Shown: positions 1 through 6,819 of the stretch, one piece after another
How the letters are laid out: each line of letters opens with the position of its first letter
Numbering within the stretch: the first letter of the stretch is position 1
From: Candidatus Gastranaerophilales bacterium
GTDB taxonomy: Bacteria; Cyanobacteriota; Vampirovibrionia; Gastranaerophilales; Gastranaerophilaceae
Assembly: GCA_023662705.1 (NCBI GenBank)
Contig: JAMPIM010000039.1
Location: 1 to 15,250 of the forward strand
DNA length: 15,250 bases
Direction: 5' to 3'
Notes under the pieces: model-generated
Told to the model about the DNA's origin: nothing
Databases searched by the model: none
The model's input: only the letters and a program-made list of their open reading frames with translations
Position numbers and translations under genes: made by a program

Positions 1-40
1 TTATCAGAATTTTTGCAACTAAAATGCAACCGAAACGCAA
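1..40 (-). CDS. Possible 5' end of a leftward gene, cut by the window
   Basis: On the minus strand a perfect anti-16S complement AAAGGAGG (plus positions 46-53) lies 5 bases before a TTG codon at 40-38. The frame stays open to the window edge (MRFGCILVAKILI, with the first residue taken as Met). Thirteen open codons prove nothing by themselves. The support is the 8-base Shine-Dalgarno match and its spacing. The same bases contain the TGCAAC repeats, so this may instead be non-coding integrase-binding DNA. Confidence 0.2.
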   Translation of the reverse strand, partial: MRFGCILVAKILI

Positions 41-41
41 T
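14..41. repeat. TGCAAC direct repeats, 11-bp period (possible integrase arm sites, left)
   Basis: TGCAAC occurs at 14-19 and 25-30, and a degenerate third copy CGCAAT at 36-41, all exactly 11 bp apart and in the same orientation. Looser copies TGCAAT (53-58) and TGCAAG (71-76) follow. The same pair, with the shared pattern TGCAACT-N4-TGCAACC, recurs at 12016-12033 near the tRNA. Short direct repeats near both ends are typical of the arm sites bound by the N-terminal domain of Tn916-like integrases. The functional reading is inference. Confidence 0.4.
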
Positions 42-135
42 CTCTCCTCCTTTGCAATATTGTAAAATCTTGCAAGACACGCACGCGGGGGAGGGGCAAA
101 ATATATTTATAGATAGATTCAATAGGAGCCATGAA

Positions 136-152
136 AAAATTTCACAAATTTT
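136..152. repeat. Small inverted repeat in the left non-coding region
   Basis: AAAATTT (136-142) and AAATTTT (146-152) form 7-bp arms around CAC. The 41-280 stretch otherwise holds a G-rich patch (about 80-97), a seven-codon reading frame at 131-154 behind AGGAG that is too short to call, and the Fic promoter. I see no other gene there. Confidence 0.3.
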
Positions 153-207
153 GAAAAACTAATTGCACTAGATATGAAATTGAAATACTGTAACAAATTG
201 CCAACTC

Positions 208-266
208 TTATTTCATTTTTACTTGTCGAAATGAAATAAATATGTTATTATAAATATGTTATTTCA
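208..266 (+). promoter_or_regulatory. Fic promoter with inverted repeat and 14-bp tandem repeat
   Basis: A candidate promoter has -35 TTGTCG (223-228), a 17-bp spacer and -10 TATTAT (246-251), placing transcription start about 22 bases before the GTG. The -35 sits in the loop of a perfect 11-bp inverted repeat, TTATTTCATTT (208-218) and AAATGAAATAA (229-239). A perfect tandem repeat of ATAAATATGTTATT (236-249, 250-263) covers the -10, and TTATTTCA recurs at 259-266. This density of symmetric sites over the promoter suggests an operator. The winged-helix end of the Fic protein itself is one possible ligand, which is inference. Confidence 0.6.
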
Positions 267-280
267 ACTTAGGAGTTTCA

Positions 281-1426
281 GTGAATAATCGAGCAGGCAC
301 ATATAAAAATAATCTATCTGGAGAAATGGCATACAAATCATTTATGCCGGCAAGCTTACCGCCAAAACCTCCAATTGAATTGACTAATGAAATTGTAGAA
401 ATTCTAGTCAAAGCAAATAAACAGCTTGCTTTACTAGAAGGTATTGCAAGCAGAATCCCAAATATGAATTTATTCATTTCTATGTATGTTAGAAAAGAAG
501 CCCTTATGTCCTCTCAAATTGAAGGGACGCAGGCAACTTTAGAAGATGTACTTGACCCAAATTTAGAAGAAAATACAAATCGACCGGTTGGTGATGTTGT
601 AAACTACATAAAAGCTACGGATTATGCAATCAACAGATTGAAAGAATTGCCTTTGTGTAATCGTTTAATAAAAGAAGCTCATGAGGTTTTACTACAAGGT
701 GTTAGAGGGCAAAATAAAAGTCCGGGTGAATTCCGTCATTCTCAAAATTGGATTGGTGCAGCAGGTTGTAATTTGCTAAATGCCCGATATGTTCCGCCTT
801 CTGTTGAAGATATGAAACAGGCAATGTCTGATTTAGAAAAATATATTAATGAAGATGATACGCTTGATGTTCTTATCCGTGCCGGATTAATTCATTATCA
901 GTTTGAAACAATTCACCCATTCCTGGACGGCAACGGCAGAATCGGGCGCCTTTTAATTACTTTGTTTTTAATGGAAAAGAAAGTTTTAACCACTCCGGCT
1001 TTATATATTTCATACTTTCTTAAGAAAAATCGAATTGAGTATTACGACCGCATGAATGAAGTGCGTTTAAAAGGGAATTACGAGCAATGGATTAAATTTT
1101 TCTTAGAAGCAGTTTATGAATCAGCCAAAGATGCAACAGAAACTATTGATAAATTAGTAGCTTTGCATGATAAAAATTGTGCAAAGGTTGAAAAGCTCGG
1201 ACGCCGTGCTAAAAATGCAATACGAGTTTTTGAATACTTGGAATCAAATCCTATAATAGAAATTCAAAAAACTTGCAAAGAACTAGGAATCGCCTTTAAT
1301 ACAATGTCAAGCATAGTAAAAGACCTAACTAGTATCGGCGTCCTTGTACAAACGTCAACACAATCAAGAAATAGAACCTTTGCGTATAGAGAGTATTTGG
1401 AAATTTTGAAAGAAGGAACTAATTAA
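281..1426 (+). CDS. Fic family AMP-transferase-type protein with C-terminal winged helix
   Basis: This 381-residue protein has the two-domain Fic layout. The N-terminal region (about 25-100) carries the inhibitory motif S-x3-E-G (S77, E81), which in this family folds over the active site and blocks ATP binding. The Fic core (about 105-275) contains the complete motif HPFLDGNGRIGR at 212-223, with catalytic His212 and phosphate-binding Asp, Gly and Arg residues. A C-terminal segment (about 310-375) looks like a winged helix. Fic enzymes transfer AMP, or sometimes another nucleotide part, to hydroxyl groups of target proteins; no target is visible. The start is GTG at 281 behind AGGAG (271-275). 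The gene converges on the HEPN gene and the two stop codons overlap. No separate antitoxin gene is needed because the inhibitory helix is built in. Function in defence, stress or regulation is open. Confidence 0.9.
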   Translation: MNNRAGTYKNNLSGEMAYKSFMPASLPPKPPIELTNEIVEILVKANKQLALLEGIASRIPNMNLFISMYVRKEALMSSQIEGTQATLEDVLDPNLEENTNRPVGDVVNYIKATDYAINRLKELPLCNRLIKEAHEVLLQGVRGQNKSPGEFRHSQNWIGAAGCNLLNARYVPPSVEDMKQAMSDLEKYINEDDTLDVLIRAGLIHYQFETIHPFLDGNGRIGRLLITLFLMEKKVLTTPALYISYFLKKNRIEYYDRMNEVRLKGNYEQWIKFFLEAVYESAKDATETIDKLVALHDKNCAKVEKLGRRAKNAIRVFEYLESNPIIEIQKTCKELGIAFNTMSSIVKDLTSIGVLVQTSTQSRNRTFAYREYLEILKEGTN

Positions 1427-2436
1427 CTTGATATACTTGTAATTATTTGTTTATCAATACTCTCGGTTAATTGAGTATAATTTTTAATTTTATCTGATTT
1501 ATTAAATATCTTTAAAGATTCAAACAATACACTTCTTATAATTGGTTCTATTTTTTCTTGTAAAAAATAGAATAATGCTTCTATATTGGCATTATATTTA
1601 TTCCGCATTATATTTTTAATTTTTTTATAAAGTTCATTGCTTATATCGCCACAATGCACAATAGAACTCCTTGTATCATAAAAGATAGAGAGTTCTTCGC
1701 TAACATTTTTACCTAAAAAATTACATGTTCTTAGATTTAATCTATACTTCAATTCATCCCGACAATTTGCTAACATTGTACATTCTAAAATAATTGCAAG
1801 TTTTATAACTCTATCAAATAAATTTGTTGCATTGTAACAATGCGTAAAATAAAGAATAGGAATAGATAATTTTAAGTTATCTAAAATACTCAATAATTTA
1901 ATATTGTTAATAATACTATTAAACATATCTATATTCATTGAATAATAACCTTCAAGTAAAGGTTTTTCTGAATAAAAAAATGGTCTTATATGTTCAATAC
2001 TAGTTGAAGTATGAAGTTGAAAACAAGCATAGTAAGGAACTGAAAAAATATACCCGTTGTGTACTTGCAATCGTCCGCTTGATAAAATTCTTGATGTTAA
2101 TATGAATTTGTCAAAAGTCCGTTTTATTTCTCTAATTTCTTCATCAAATTGTTCTTTTTCTTCTGTATTAGTTATATTCTTAGGATAATCAAAGTTGCAC
2201 TCTTTCATTAAAAGATATTTAGCATATTCTCTAGTGTAAGCCTCGCCAGCATGTGGTTTTCTAATATCTTCATTCAACTCAGTTAAAAATTCTTGACTAA
2301 TCTGATTTAATACAAGATGTTCATATTTTGTTTTAAAAATATCGCTACTAATAATTTTAAAATCACCAAAATTTTTATCTAAAATAGATTCTTCGACTTC
2401 AATATTGTATAACGGAATAAAAATATAAAATTGCAC
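1423..2436 (-). CDS. HEPN (Apea-like) protein, second gene of the OLD-HEPN pair
   Basis: This is a protein of about 337 residues with no recognisable N-terminal domain. Its C-terminal third resembles Apea-type HEPN domains: a helical ECTMLANCRDELKYRLNLR segment, then FYDTRSSIVHCGD. This contains R-x4-H (R256, H261 from the chosen start), the catalytic motif of HEPN ribonucleases. HEPN nucleases often cut RNA when released by a partner in abortive defence. The frame extends upstream to an ATG at 2475 inside the OLD gene, but that codon has no ribosome-binding site. GTG at 2436 is preceded by GAGGTG at 7 bases, so I chose it, leaving 22 bp after the OLD stop. Co-transcription with OLD suggests a sensor-effector pair. 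The stop shares TTAA with the stop of the convergent Fic gene. The N-terminal 200 residues are unassigned. Confidence 0.75.
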   Translation of the reverse strand: MQFYIFIPLYNIEVEESILDKNFGDFKIISSDIFKTKYEHLVLNQISQEFLTELNEDIRKPHAGEAYTREYAKYLLMKECNFDYPKNITNTEEKEQFDEEIREIKRTFDKFILTSRILSSGRLQVHNGYIFSVPYYACFQLHTSTSIEHIRPFFYSEKPLLEGYYSMNIDMFNSIINNIKLLSILDNLKLSIPILYFTHCYNATNLFDRVIKLAIILECTMLANCRDELKYRLNLRTCNFLGKNVSEELSIFYDTRSSIVHCGDISNELYKKIKNIMRNKYNANIEALFYFLQEKIEPIIRSVLFESLKIFNKSDKIKNYTQLTESIDKQIITSISS

Positions 2437-2458
2437 TATTAACACCTCATAAAAATGG

Positions 2459-4372
2459 TTAAATTTTTTCGGCAAGCTTAGACATCAATATAAAATAAGA
2501 ATCTTCAATGTCATCAGCCTTTATATTTTTAAAAACAAATTCCTTGATTTGATTCAATACTTCTTTTTGTTCTTTATCATTCAAACCTTTCGATTTAAGA
2601 AATTCCGCCATTGCATGAATCTTTCCTCTACGGTTAGTTAAATCAACATCAGTCAAATCCGACAAATTTTCATCAATCTTAGACAAAATTGTTGCAGCAA
2701 GCAACTTAAAACTATCAAGCTTAATGAAATCTTCGCCTGTAATTGCATGACAATTTTCGTCAATTTCATTATATCTTAACCATTCCCCATAGAGGTTTTC
2801 TTGGTTAAATTTTTCTTGTTCTTTTTTTGCCGCTTCATCATTATCACTAACAACAATACATTCTCTCTCAACAAGTTCTATAATTGGTGTAATATGCTTA
2901 AAGCTTATTACACCTTTAGCATGTGCTAATCCAACATTGTTGAATATAGATTTTACACTTTCATCTAGTTTTTCACTACTTAGGGCTATTTTAAATAACT
3001 GTTTGTCTCTCCAACCTTCAAAAATAATATTTTTTTCTTTTAGGCTACTAAAAATTGAATAACCTATTGCGTTATATAAAACTTCTTCATCCATATAATT
3101 TGATTCATTTGTTTTAAGTGCAATGGTTTTTTCTTTTTCCTTACATATTCTGTAATGTTTCTCTATAGCTTTTTCATCAATCATAAATGGTGAGTGCGTA
3201 CTATATAAGACATAATTATTTTCTGCAATCTTAGATAGTTCATCTCTTAGAAATTTTGCACCATATGGATGTAAACTTATTTCTGGTTCATCTACTATCA
3301 ATAAAGAATTCTGTAAACTGTTATGTCTAACTTTTATTGATATCATTAATAAAAAAGTTATAAATCTTTGAAATCCATCACTTCTTTGTGCTAATCCAAA
3401 ATTATTATAAATATCCTTTATTGAAGGTTCAATATTTTCACCATTATGGTTTAATTCAAACTTAACTTCATCATATTCATGCCATATGGAATTAAAATGT
3501 TTTGTCGCAGTTTCTGCAACACGTGTTAGTAAATTTTTAATTCCATTAGTTCTGCTTTTGGCATTTTCTAATGCAACTTTAATTTTATCATACCCTGCTA
3601 ATGCAAACATATTTTTTAGTGGAATACATATGTTTGGATTTTCTTCAAATCTCTCAATATTGACTTTATTCGGCAATAGGTTCTCTTTTTGAAAACTCCA
3701 GTATATTGTTTGTGGCTTTGAGGTTTTAAATATTTCAACTACATTATTTCTTAATATTCTGTTGATATCACTTATTTTACAAGGAGTTAGATATTCTTGC
3801 GGAATAGTATATTCCAACCCTTCTATATCAATTAAATTATAATCACTAAGATTATAAATAGTGTCATCTATAGTTAATGTATAATCTTTTGGACATTGCA
3901 TAGAAATTGCTTTTAAAGTATTGCAAACCTTATATTCATAAGATGTATTAAAAGCAAAAAACTTTGGTTCGGCAGTATTTTTTAAAACATCAACTTTATA
4001 AGAACAATTACCTTTTAACTTACAAAGGTCTGAAAATGTAATATTTTGCTCATTATGAACTAATATTTTGGGGTTAGAATTAAAAGTTAAAGTCTTATCC
4101 AATAGCAGTTTATTTAAATTATTGATTTGTTCATTATTAAATGTAAAATAAAATTCAACAAAAGATTCTTCCACACATTCTTCTTCATAAGACTCTTGAC
4201 GCACATCATCACTTTGTATTTCAATATCATCTGCTAAAAGAGCTGCCGCTTTTAGGATATTAGACTTACCAGCTTCATTTATTCCTACTAATACTCGACT
4301 GTTATTATAAAAATCTAACTCTAAATCTTTAATTGAACGAAAATTAACAATCTTAATTTTTTCTAACTTCAT
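2459..4372 (-). CDS. OLD-family ATP-dependent nuclease (AAA/ABC-type ATPase + TOPRIM)
   Basis: The 637-residue protein has the full OLD layout. The N-terminal RecF/SMC-like ATPase has a Walker A motif GINEAGKS at 30-37, a signature-like RSDGFQ at about 330-335, Walker B LLIVDEPEISLHP at 357-369 and an H-loop STHSPF at 391-396. A TOPRIM nuclease domain follows, with EGWRD at 452-456 and SDND at 509-512 supplying acidic metal ligands. Known relatives are the P2 Old exonuclease and GajA of Gabija. Here no UvrD-type helicase (GajB) is adjacent. The next gene encodes a HEPN protein instead, so this is not a standard Gabija locus. Both ATPase and nuclease residues look intact. The ATG at 4372 has only a weak GGGG ribosome-binding site. 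A TATAAT box lies about 57 bases upstream. Confidence 0.9.
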   Translation of the reverse strand: MKLEKIKIVNFRSIKDLELDFYNNSRVLVGINEAGKSNILKAAALLADDIEIQSDDVRQESYEEECVEESFVEFYFTFNNEQINNLNKLLLDKTLTFNSNPKILVHNEQNITFSDLCKLKGNCSYKVDVLKNTAEPKFFAFNTSYEYKVCNTLKAISMQCPKDYTLTIDDTIYNLSDYNLIDIEGLEYTIPQEYLTPCKISDINRILRNNVVEIFKTSKPQTIYWSFQKENLLPNKVNIERFEENPNICIPLKNMFALAGYDKIKVALENAKSRTNGIKNLLTRVAETATKHFNSIWHEYDEVKFELNHNGENIEPSIKDIYNNFGLAQRSDGFQRFITFLLMISIKVRHNSLQNSLLIVDEPEISLHPYGAKFLRDELSKIAENNYVLYSTHSPFMIDEKAIEKHYRICKEKEKTIALKTNESNYMDEEVLYNAIGYSIFSSLKEKNIIFEGWRDKQLFKIALSSEKLDESVKSIFNNVGLAHAKGVISFKHITPIIELVERECIVVSDNDEAAKKEQEKFNQENLYGEWLRYNEIDENCHAITGEDFIKLDSFKLLAATILSKIDENLSDLTDVDLTNRRGKIHAMAEFLKSKGLNDKEQKEVLNQIKEFVFKNIKADDIEDSYFILMSKLAEKI

Positions 4373-4428
4373 ACCCCAATCTCACTATATCTAGTAAATT
4401 GCCACTTTAGCATACCATGAAAATGCTT

Positions 4429-4457
4429 ATTATACTTGAATATTAACAAAAACTTAA
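4429..4457 (-). promoter_or_regulatory. Possible promoter of the OLD-HEPN operon
   Basis: Read on the minus strand, a perfect TATAAT (plus 4429-4434) is preceded, 17 bp away, by TTAAGT (4452-4457), a weak -35. It would give a leader of about 50 bases before the OLD ATG. Nearby symmetric sequences are CTTAA/TTAAG (4453-4466) and the perfect 10-mer TACTTAAGTA (4497-4506), which may belong to regulation of either flanking gene. Confidence 0.4.
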
Positions 4458-4552
4458 TTATTTAAGGCTAACTTTCGCAACAATTTTTCTTATCTCTACT
4501 TAAGTAAAAATTCTTCCACGCCATAATGATTTCAAAAGGGGAAATGATATAT

Positions 4553-4750
4553 ATGGAACAGGAAGAAAAATTAAACGAAGCAGGACACCTTTTATTAGAG
4601 ATTAAATGTCTTGCAAGATTAGGGGCATTAGCTTCTGAATCATGCATAGGTGATAAAGAGTTACAGTTGCAGGATAATTTAGAATATTATTTTGTATTAA
4701 GAAAAATTGTTAATATAGTCAATGAAGTTGAAAATCTTTTAAACGATTAA
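4553..4750 (+). CDS. Small acidic helical protein of unknown function
   Basis: I do not recognise this 65-residue protein. It reads MEQEEKLNEAGHLLLEIK and continues as mostly amphipathic helix, with two cysteines (in the segments IKCLAR and SESCIG) and an acidic C-terminus ending NEVENLLND. There is no signal peptide or membrane segment. The open frame reaches back to an ATG at 4526, but that one has no ribosome-binding site. ATG 4553 follows AGGGG by about 11 bases and is preferred. The gene diverges from OLD and converges on the XRE regulator. Size, charge and context would suit an antitoxin, anti-defence or regulatory small protein, but nothing in the sequence decides this. Confidence 0.55.
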   Translation: MEQEEKLNEAGHLLLEIKCLARLGALASESCIGDKELQLQDNLEYYFVLRKIVNIVNEVENLLND

Positions 4751-4849
4751 TTGTGGCGTCCTAACAGGTCAAATAAATTAGCTAGTTATACATATACAAA
4801 CATAAACGATAAAAAATTTAATTAACAAAAATTTTGTATATAAATAATC

Positions 4850-5065
4850 TTACGGCTCTTCAAACAAATTAGAAGGTTTAATATTTAACGCACGTGCGAT
4901 TTTAAACACATTTTCAACAGTTGTATTTCTTTCTCCTCGCTCAATCATTCCAATAAAATTAGGGGACATATCAAGAATTTCAGCCAATTCAAGCTGGGTC
5001 AAATCGTGGTCAATACGCAATGATTTTAATCGTTTACCAAACTTTTGTAAATCTCGTTTGCTCAT
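4850..5065 (-). CDS. XRE-family HTH transcriptional regulator
   Basis: The 71-residue protein is a single Cro/C1-type helix-turn-helix domain. LTQLELAEILDMSPNFIGMI (residues 22-41) is helix 2-turn-recognition helix, followed by ERGERNTTVENVFKIARALN and a short tail. Proteins of this size act as dimeric repressors of phages and mobile elements or as controller proteins of restriction systems. The gene faces the exported-protein operon across a 122-bp spacer (5066-5187) that probably holds its operator: CAAAC (5101-5105) and GTTTG (5115-5119) form an inverted repeat, and GTAAT is repeated 12 bp apart (5069, 5081). No good ribosome-binding site precedes the ATG, so expression may be weak. Targets are unknown; autoregulation and control of the neighbouring operon are the simplest guesses. 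Confidence 0.85.
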   Translation of the reverse strand: MSKRDLQKFGKRLKSLRIDHDLTQLELAEILDMSPNFIGMIERGERNTTVENVFKIARALNIKPSNLFEEP

Positions 5066-5100
5066 ATTGTAATTTTCGTGGTAATATGAAATTAATTAAA

Positions 5101-5119
5101 CAAACTGACCGTGCGTTTG
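5101..5119. promoter_or_regulatory. Possible XRE operator in divergent spacer
   Basis: An inverted repeat CAAAC-N9-GTTTG lies between the XRE gene and the exported-protein operon, where a small XRE repressor would normally bind. TTGCAA at 5117-5122 resembles a -35 for the rightward operon, but no well-spaced -10 was found. Confidence 0.25.
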
Positions 5120-5187
5120 CAATATCAAAACTGTTACATAAATGAGTTTTATAGACCAAAACTAAACGTGGTTAAGAAAGGTAAATT

Positions 5188-5934
5188 ATGAAAAAATTTA
5201 TATTGCCAGGCCTGATTGGATTGATTTTGTTTACTGGTATTGCTAGTGCTGAAACTCAAATTTGCGGTATTGGTGCAAATCTCGTTCAAGACCCTTATAA
5301 CAAAAAAGTTTTTGTATTTAAGACTCTCCCAAATTCAATGGCTTTAAAATATGGATTACCCGAAGGGGCTGAAATTATTTCGATAAATGAACAAAAAGTT
5401 AGAAAACTAAATCTTAATCAGGCAACAGAACTTATTCGCGGAGAAGAAGGCTCAAAGGTAAAGCTAACAATTAAATATAATAAAGAAGAAAGTACGATTG
5501 AAATTCCAAGAGCTCCATTTAAACTTCCTGAAAAAGTGCAAGATAAATTTGAAATTCATTGGAAACAAATTGCGCCAGTAAATGCTCGCATTGAGCCCAT
5601 ACCTTTAAATATGCTAAATAACATGAGTAAAAAATGGTATGCAGAAATAGTTCCTTTCACAAATTACTGGCTTATAAGAAAAGCTGAATTTAAAAATAGC
5701 TATGATGTCTGTATGTCTTATCCTGCTGTAGAGCAAAATGCTTGTCTTATCAATTTGACCAATAGAGAAATAAATAAAACTTCAAGTGATGAACAACTTG
5801 AAGTACAGCAAAACATATTAAGACAACAGAGTATACAAAACTCTATAAATGCAGTAAATCAAATACAAATGAATAATAATCTATATAACATTAATAGCAA
5901 TTTAAACAGTATCAATAACAAAATAAGATATTAG
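5188..5934 (+). CDS. Exported PDZ-domain protein
   Basis: The 248-residue protein begins with a Sec signal peptide (MKK, hydrophobic core, ASA cleavage after residue 21). A PDZ domain covers about residues 26-107: a VFKTLPNSMALKYGLPEGAE segment corresponds to the 'excess of the hydrophobic and downstream of active carrier' region of bacterial PDZ folds, then IISINEQKV, and an ELIRGEEGSKVKLTI strand-helix. No protease domain is attached, so it is a binding rather than cleaving protein. The last 50 residues are rich in Gln and Asn with repeated N-N-x-L/I patterns and look disordered. The start follows AAAGG. It is 8 bp upstream of another exported protein, so the two probably act together in the periplasm or at the envelope. 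Role in the element is unknown; host-envelope modification is a guess. Confidence 0.75.
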   Translation: MKKFILPGLIGLILFTGIASAETQICGIGANLVQDPYNKKVFVFKTLPNSMALKYGLPEGAEIISINEQKVRKLNLNQATELIRGEEGSKVKLTIKYNKEESTIEIPRAPFKLPEKVQDKFEIHWKQIAPVNARIEPIPLNMLNNMSKKWYAEIVPFTNYWLIRKAEFKNSYDVCMSYPAVEQNACLINLTNREINKTSSDEQLEVQQNILRQQSIQNSINAVNQIQMNNNLYNINSNLNSINNKIRY

Positions 5935-5942
5935 AGGGCAGA

Positions 5943-6587
5943 ATGAAAAAGCTTTATATTTATCTTTTATTTTTACTTTGCACATCAATACCTACATTTG
6001 CTGCGGATTGGGTACAAATTCCAGGCACTAAAACTTATTTCGATAAGGAAAGTATAAAAATTAAAGGCGAAAATATTTACTCCATAGAAACTAAATCACC
6101 AGCTAATAATGGACTAGAATGGAGAAATATTTTTATTATAAATGGCAATACAAAAAAATTTAATCTTAACGAGGTTAAATTAATTGACCCTAAAAATCAA
6201 ACAGTTATAAAAAGCAAAAAATATTATGACTGGGACGAAATGGAAAAAGGGTCAAATATATATAATATTTATCAATTAATTCTTGTTCTTACTACGCATA
6301 AAGTAAAAACTAAAGACACCGTTATACATGAAACATTACAAATTAATCCAAATATTGAAATGCTTATGGGACATGAATACTATAAAGGCATTAAGATTAA
6401 GAGCATAAAAGTCAAGCAGGTTGAACTTGAAAAAGATAATATTATAAAAAATGGAAATGTAATAGAAGGTGAGCCTAATTGTTTTTCTGTAATTGTTGAG
6501 ATAACAGATATGAAAGGGAATATCATAAAATTATTCGGCATAAAAACATTGTCACAAGAGGATTATGCTATTAAAATCAAAGAGTAG
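5943..6587 (+). CDS. Exported protein resembling surface-adhesin protein E
   Basis: The 214-residue protein starts with a signal peptide (MKKLYIYLLFLLCTSIPTFA, cleavage near residues 20-21). The mature N-terminus, DWVQIPGTKTYFDKESIKI followed by alternating short strands and a conserved-looking YYDWDEME segment, resembles the small beta-rich surface-adhesin protein E group (W...yiD...si pattern). The second half (about 110-214) is Lys-rich and not recognised. The ribosome-binding site is GAGGG before ATG 5943, 8 bp after the PDZ gene, indicating one operon. The adhesin label is only a fold-level resemblance; the safe statement is an exported beta-rich protein. Confidence 0.6.
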   Translation: MKKLYIYLLFLLCTSIPTFAADWVQIPGTKTYFDKESIKIKGENIYSIETKSPANNGLEWRNIFIINGNTKKFNLNEVKLIDPKNQTVIKSKKYYDWDEMEKGSNIYNIYQLILVLTTHKVKTKDTVIHETLQINPNIEMLMGHEYYKGIKIKSIKVKQVELEKDNIIKNGNVIEGEPNCFSVIVEITDMKGNIIKLFGIKTLSQEDYAIKIKE

Positions 6588-6727
6588 TATCATATTTTAG
6601 TTTCGGCGCCCTTTAAAATTACTGATTCTGTTGTTTATAGATAAAAGAACCCGCTATTTTGCAACAATTATTAAATCTTATTTGCTTGTATTGTTGGTAT
6701 GAGCGCTACAAGTATCGATAAATTTTA

Positions 6728-6741
6728 GTAAAAATTTTTAC
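6728..6741. repeat. 14-bp perfect AT palindrome
   Basis: GTAAAAATTTTTAC is its own reverse complement. It lies 6 bp before the large 9-bp-period palindrome and forms an AT-rich block beside it, as found next to iterons in replication origins. Its role is not shown by sequence. Confidence 0.45.
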
Positions 6742-6746
6742 GATTT

Positions 6747-6802
6747 TAAACTAACCAAATTAACCATACTAATCGGTTAATAAGGTTAGTTTGGTTAGTT
6801 TA
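6747..6802. repeat. 56-bp near-palindrome of six 9-bp iterons (possible origin, operator or terminator)
   Basis: Three TAACC-type motifs at 6752, 6761 and 6770 (the last is TAATC) are followed by three inverted GGTTA motifs at 6775, 6784 and 6793. Each set has exactly a 9-bp period, so the whole is symmetric about 6774/6775, with outer arms of 13 perfectly matched bases. The consensus unit is GGTTAGTTT. A T-run (6804-6809) follows on the plus strand, so a plus-strand transcript would end in a long hairpin with U-tract. The alternative is an iteron-type origin for the primase-bearing element, or a multi-site operator. It occupies the 232-bp gap between two convergent genes; the rest of that gap (6588-6727) shows nothing clear. 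Confidence 0.7.
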
Positions 6803-6819
6803 TTTTTTGTAAATTACTT

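Noticed and set aside
80..97. G-rich patch as possible G-quadruplex or oriT nick region
   Set aside because: Only two long G runs are present, and no relaxase gene or oriT-like inverted repeat accompanies it.
1..120. Second attachment site as a copy of the tRNA-Arg 3' end
   Set aside because: No match to the tRNA T-arm or acceptor sequence was found; the site must lie outside the window if integration used the tRNA.
131..154. Seven-codon reading frame MKKFHKF behind AGGAG
   Set aside because: Too short, spacing of the ribosome-binding site is poor, and the bases also form an AT hairpin; no evidence of coding.
2437..2475. Upstream ATG start for the HEPN protein
   Set aside because: No ribosome-binding site, and it would overlap the OLD gene; the GTG at 2436 with GAGGTG is better.
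2459..4372. Gabija (GajAB) locus
   Set aside because: The OLD protein is GajA-like in layout, but the neighbour has no helicase motifs and carries a HEPN motif instead.
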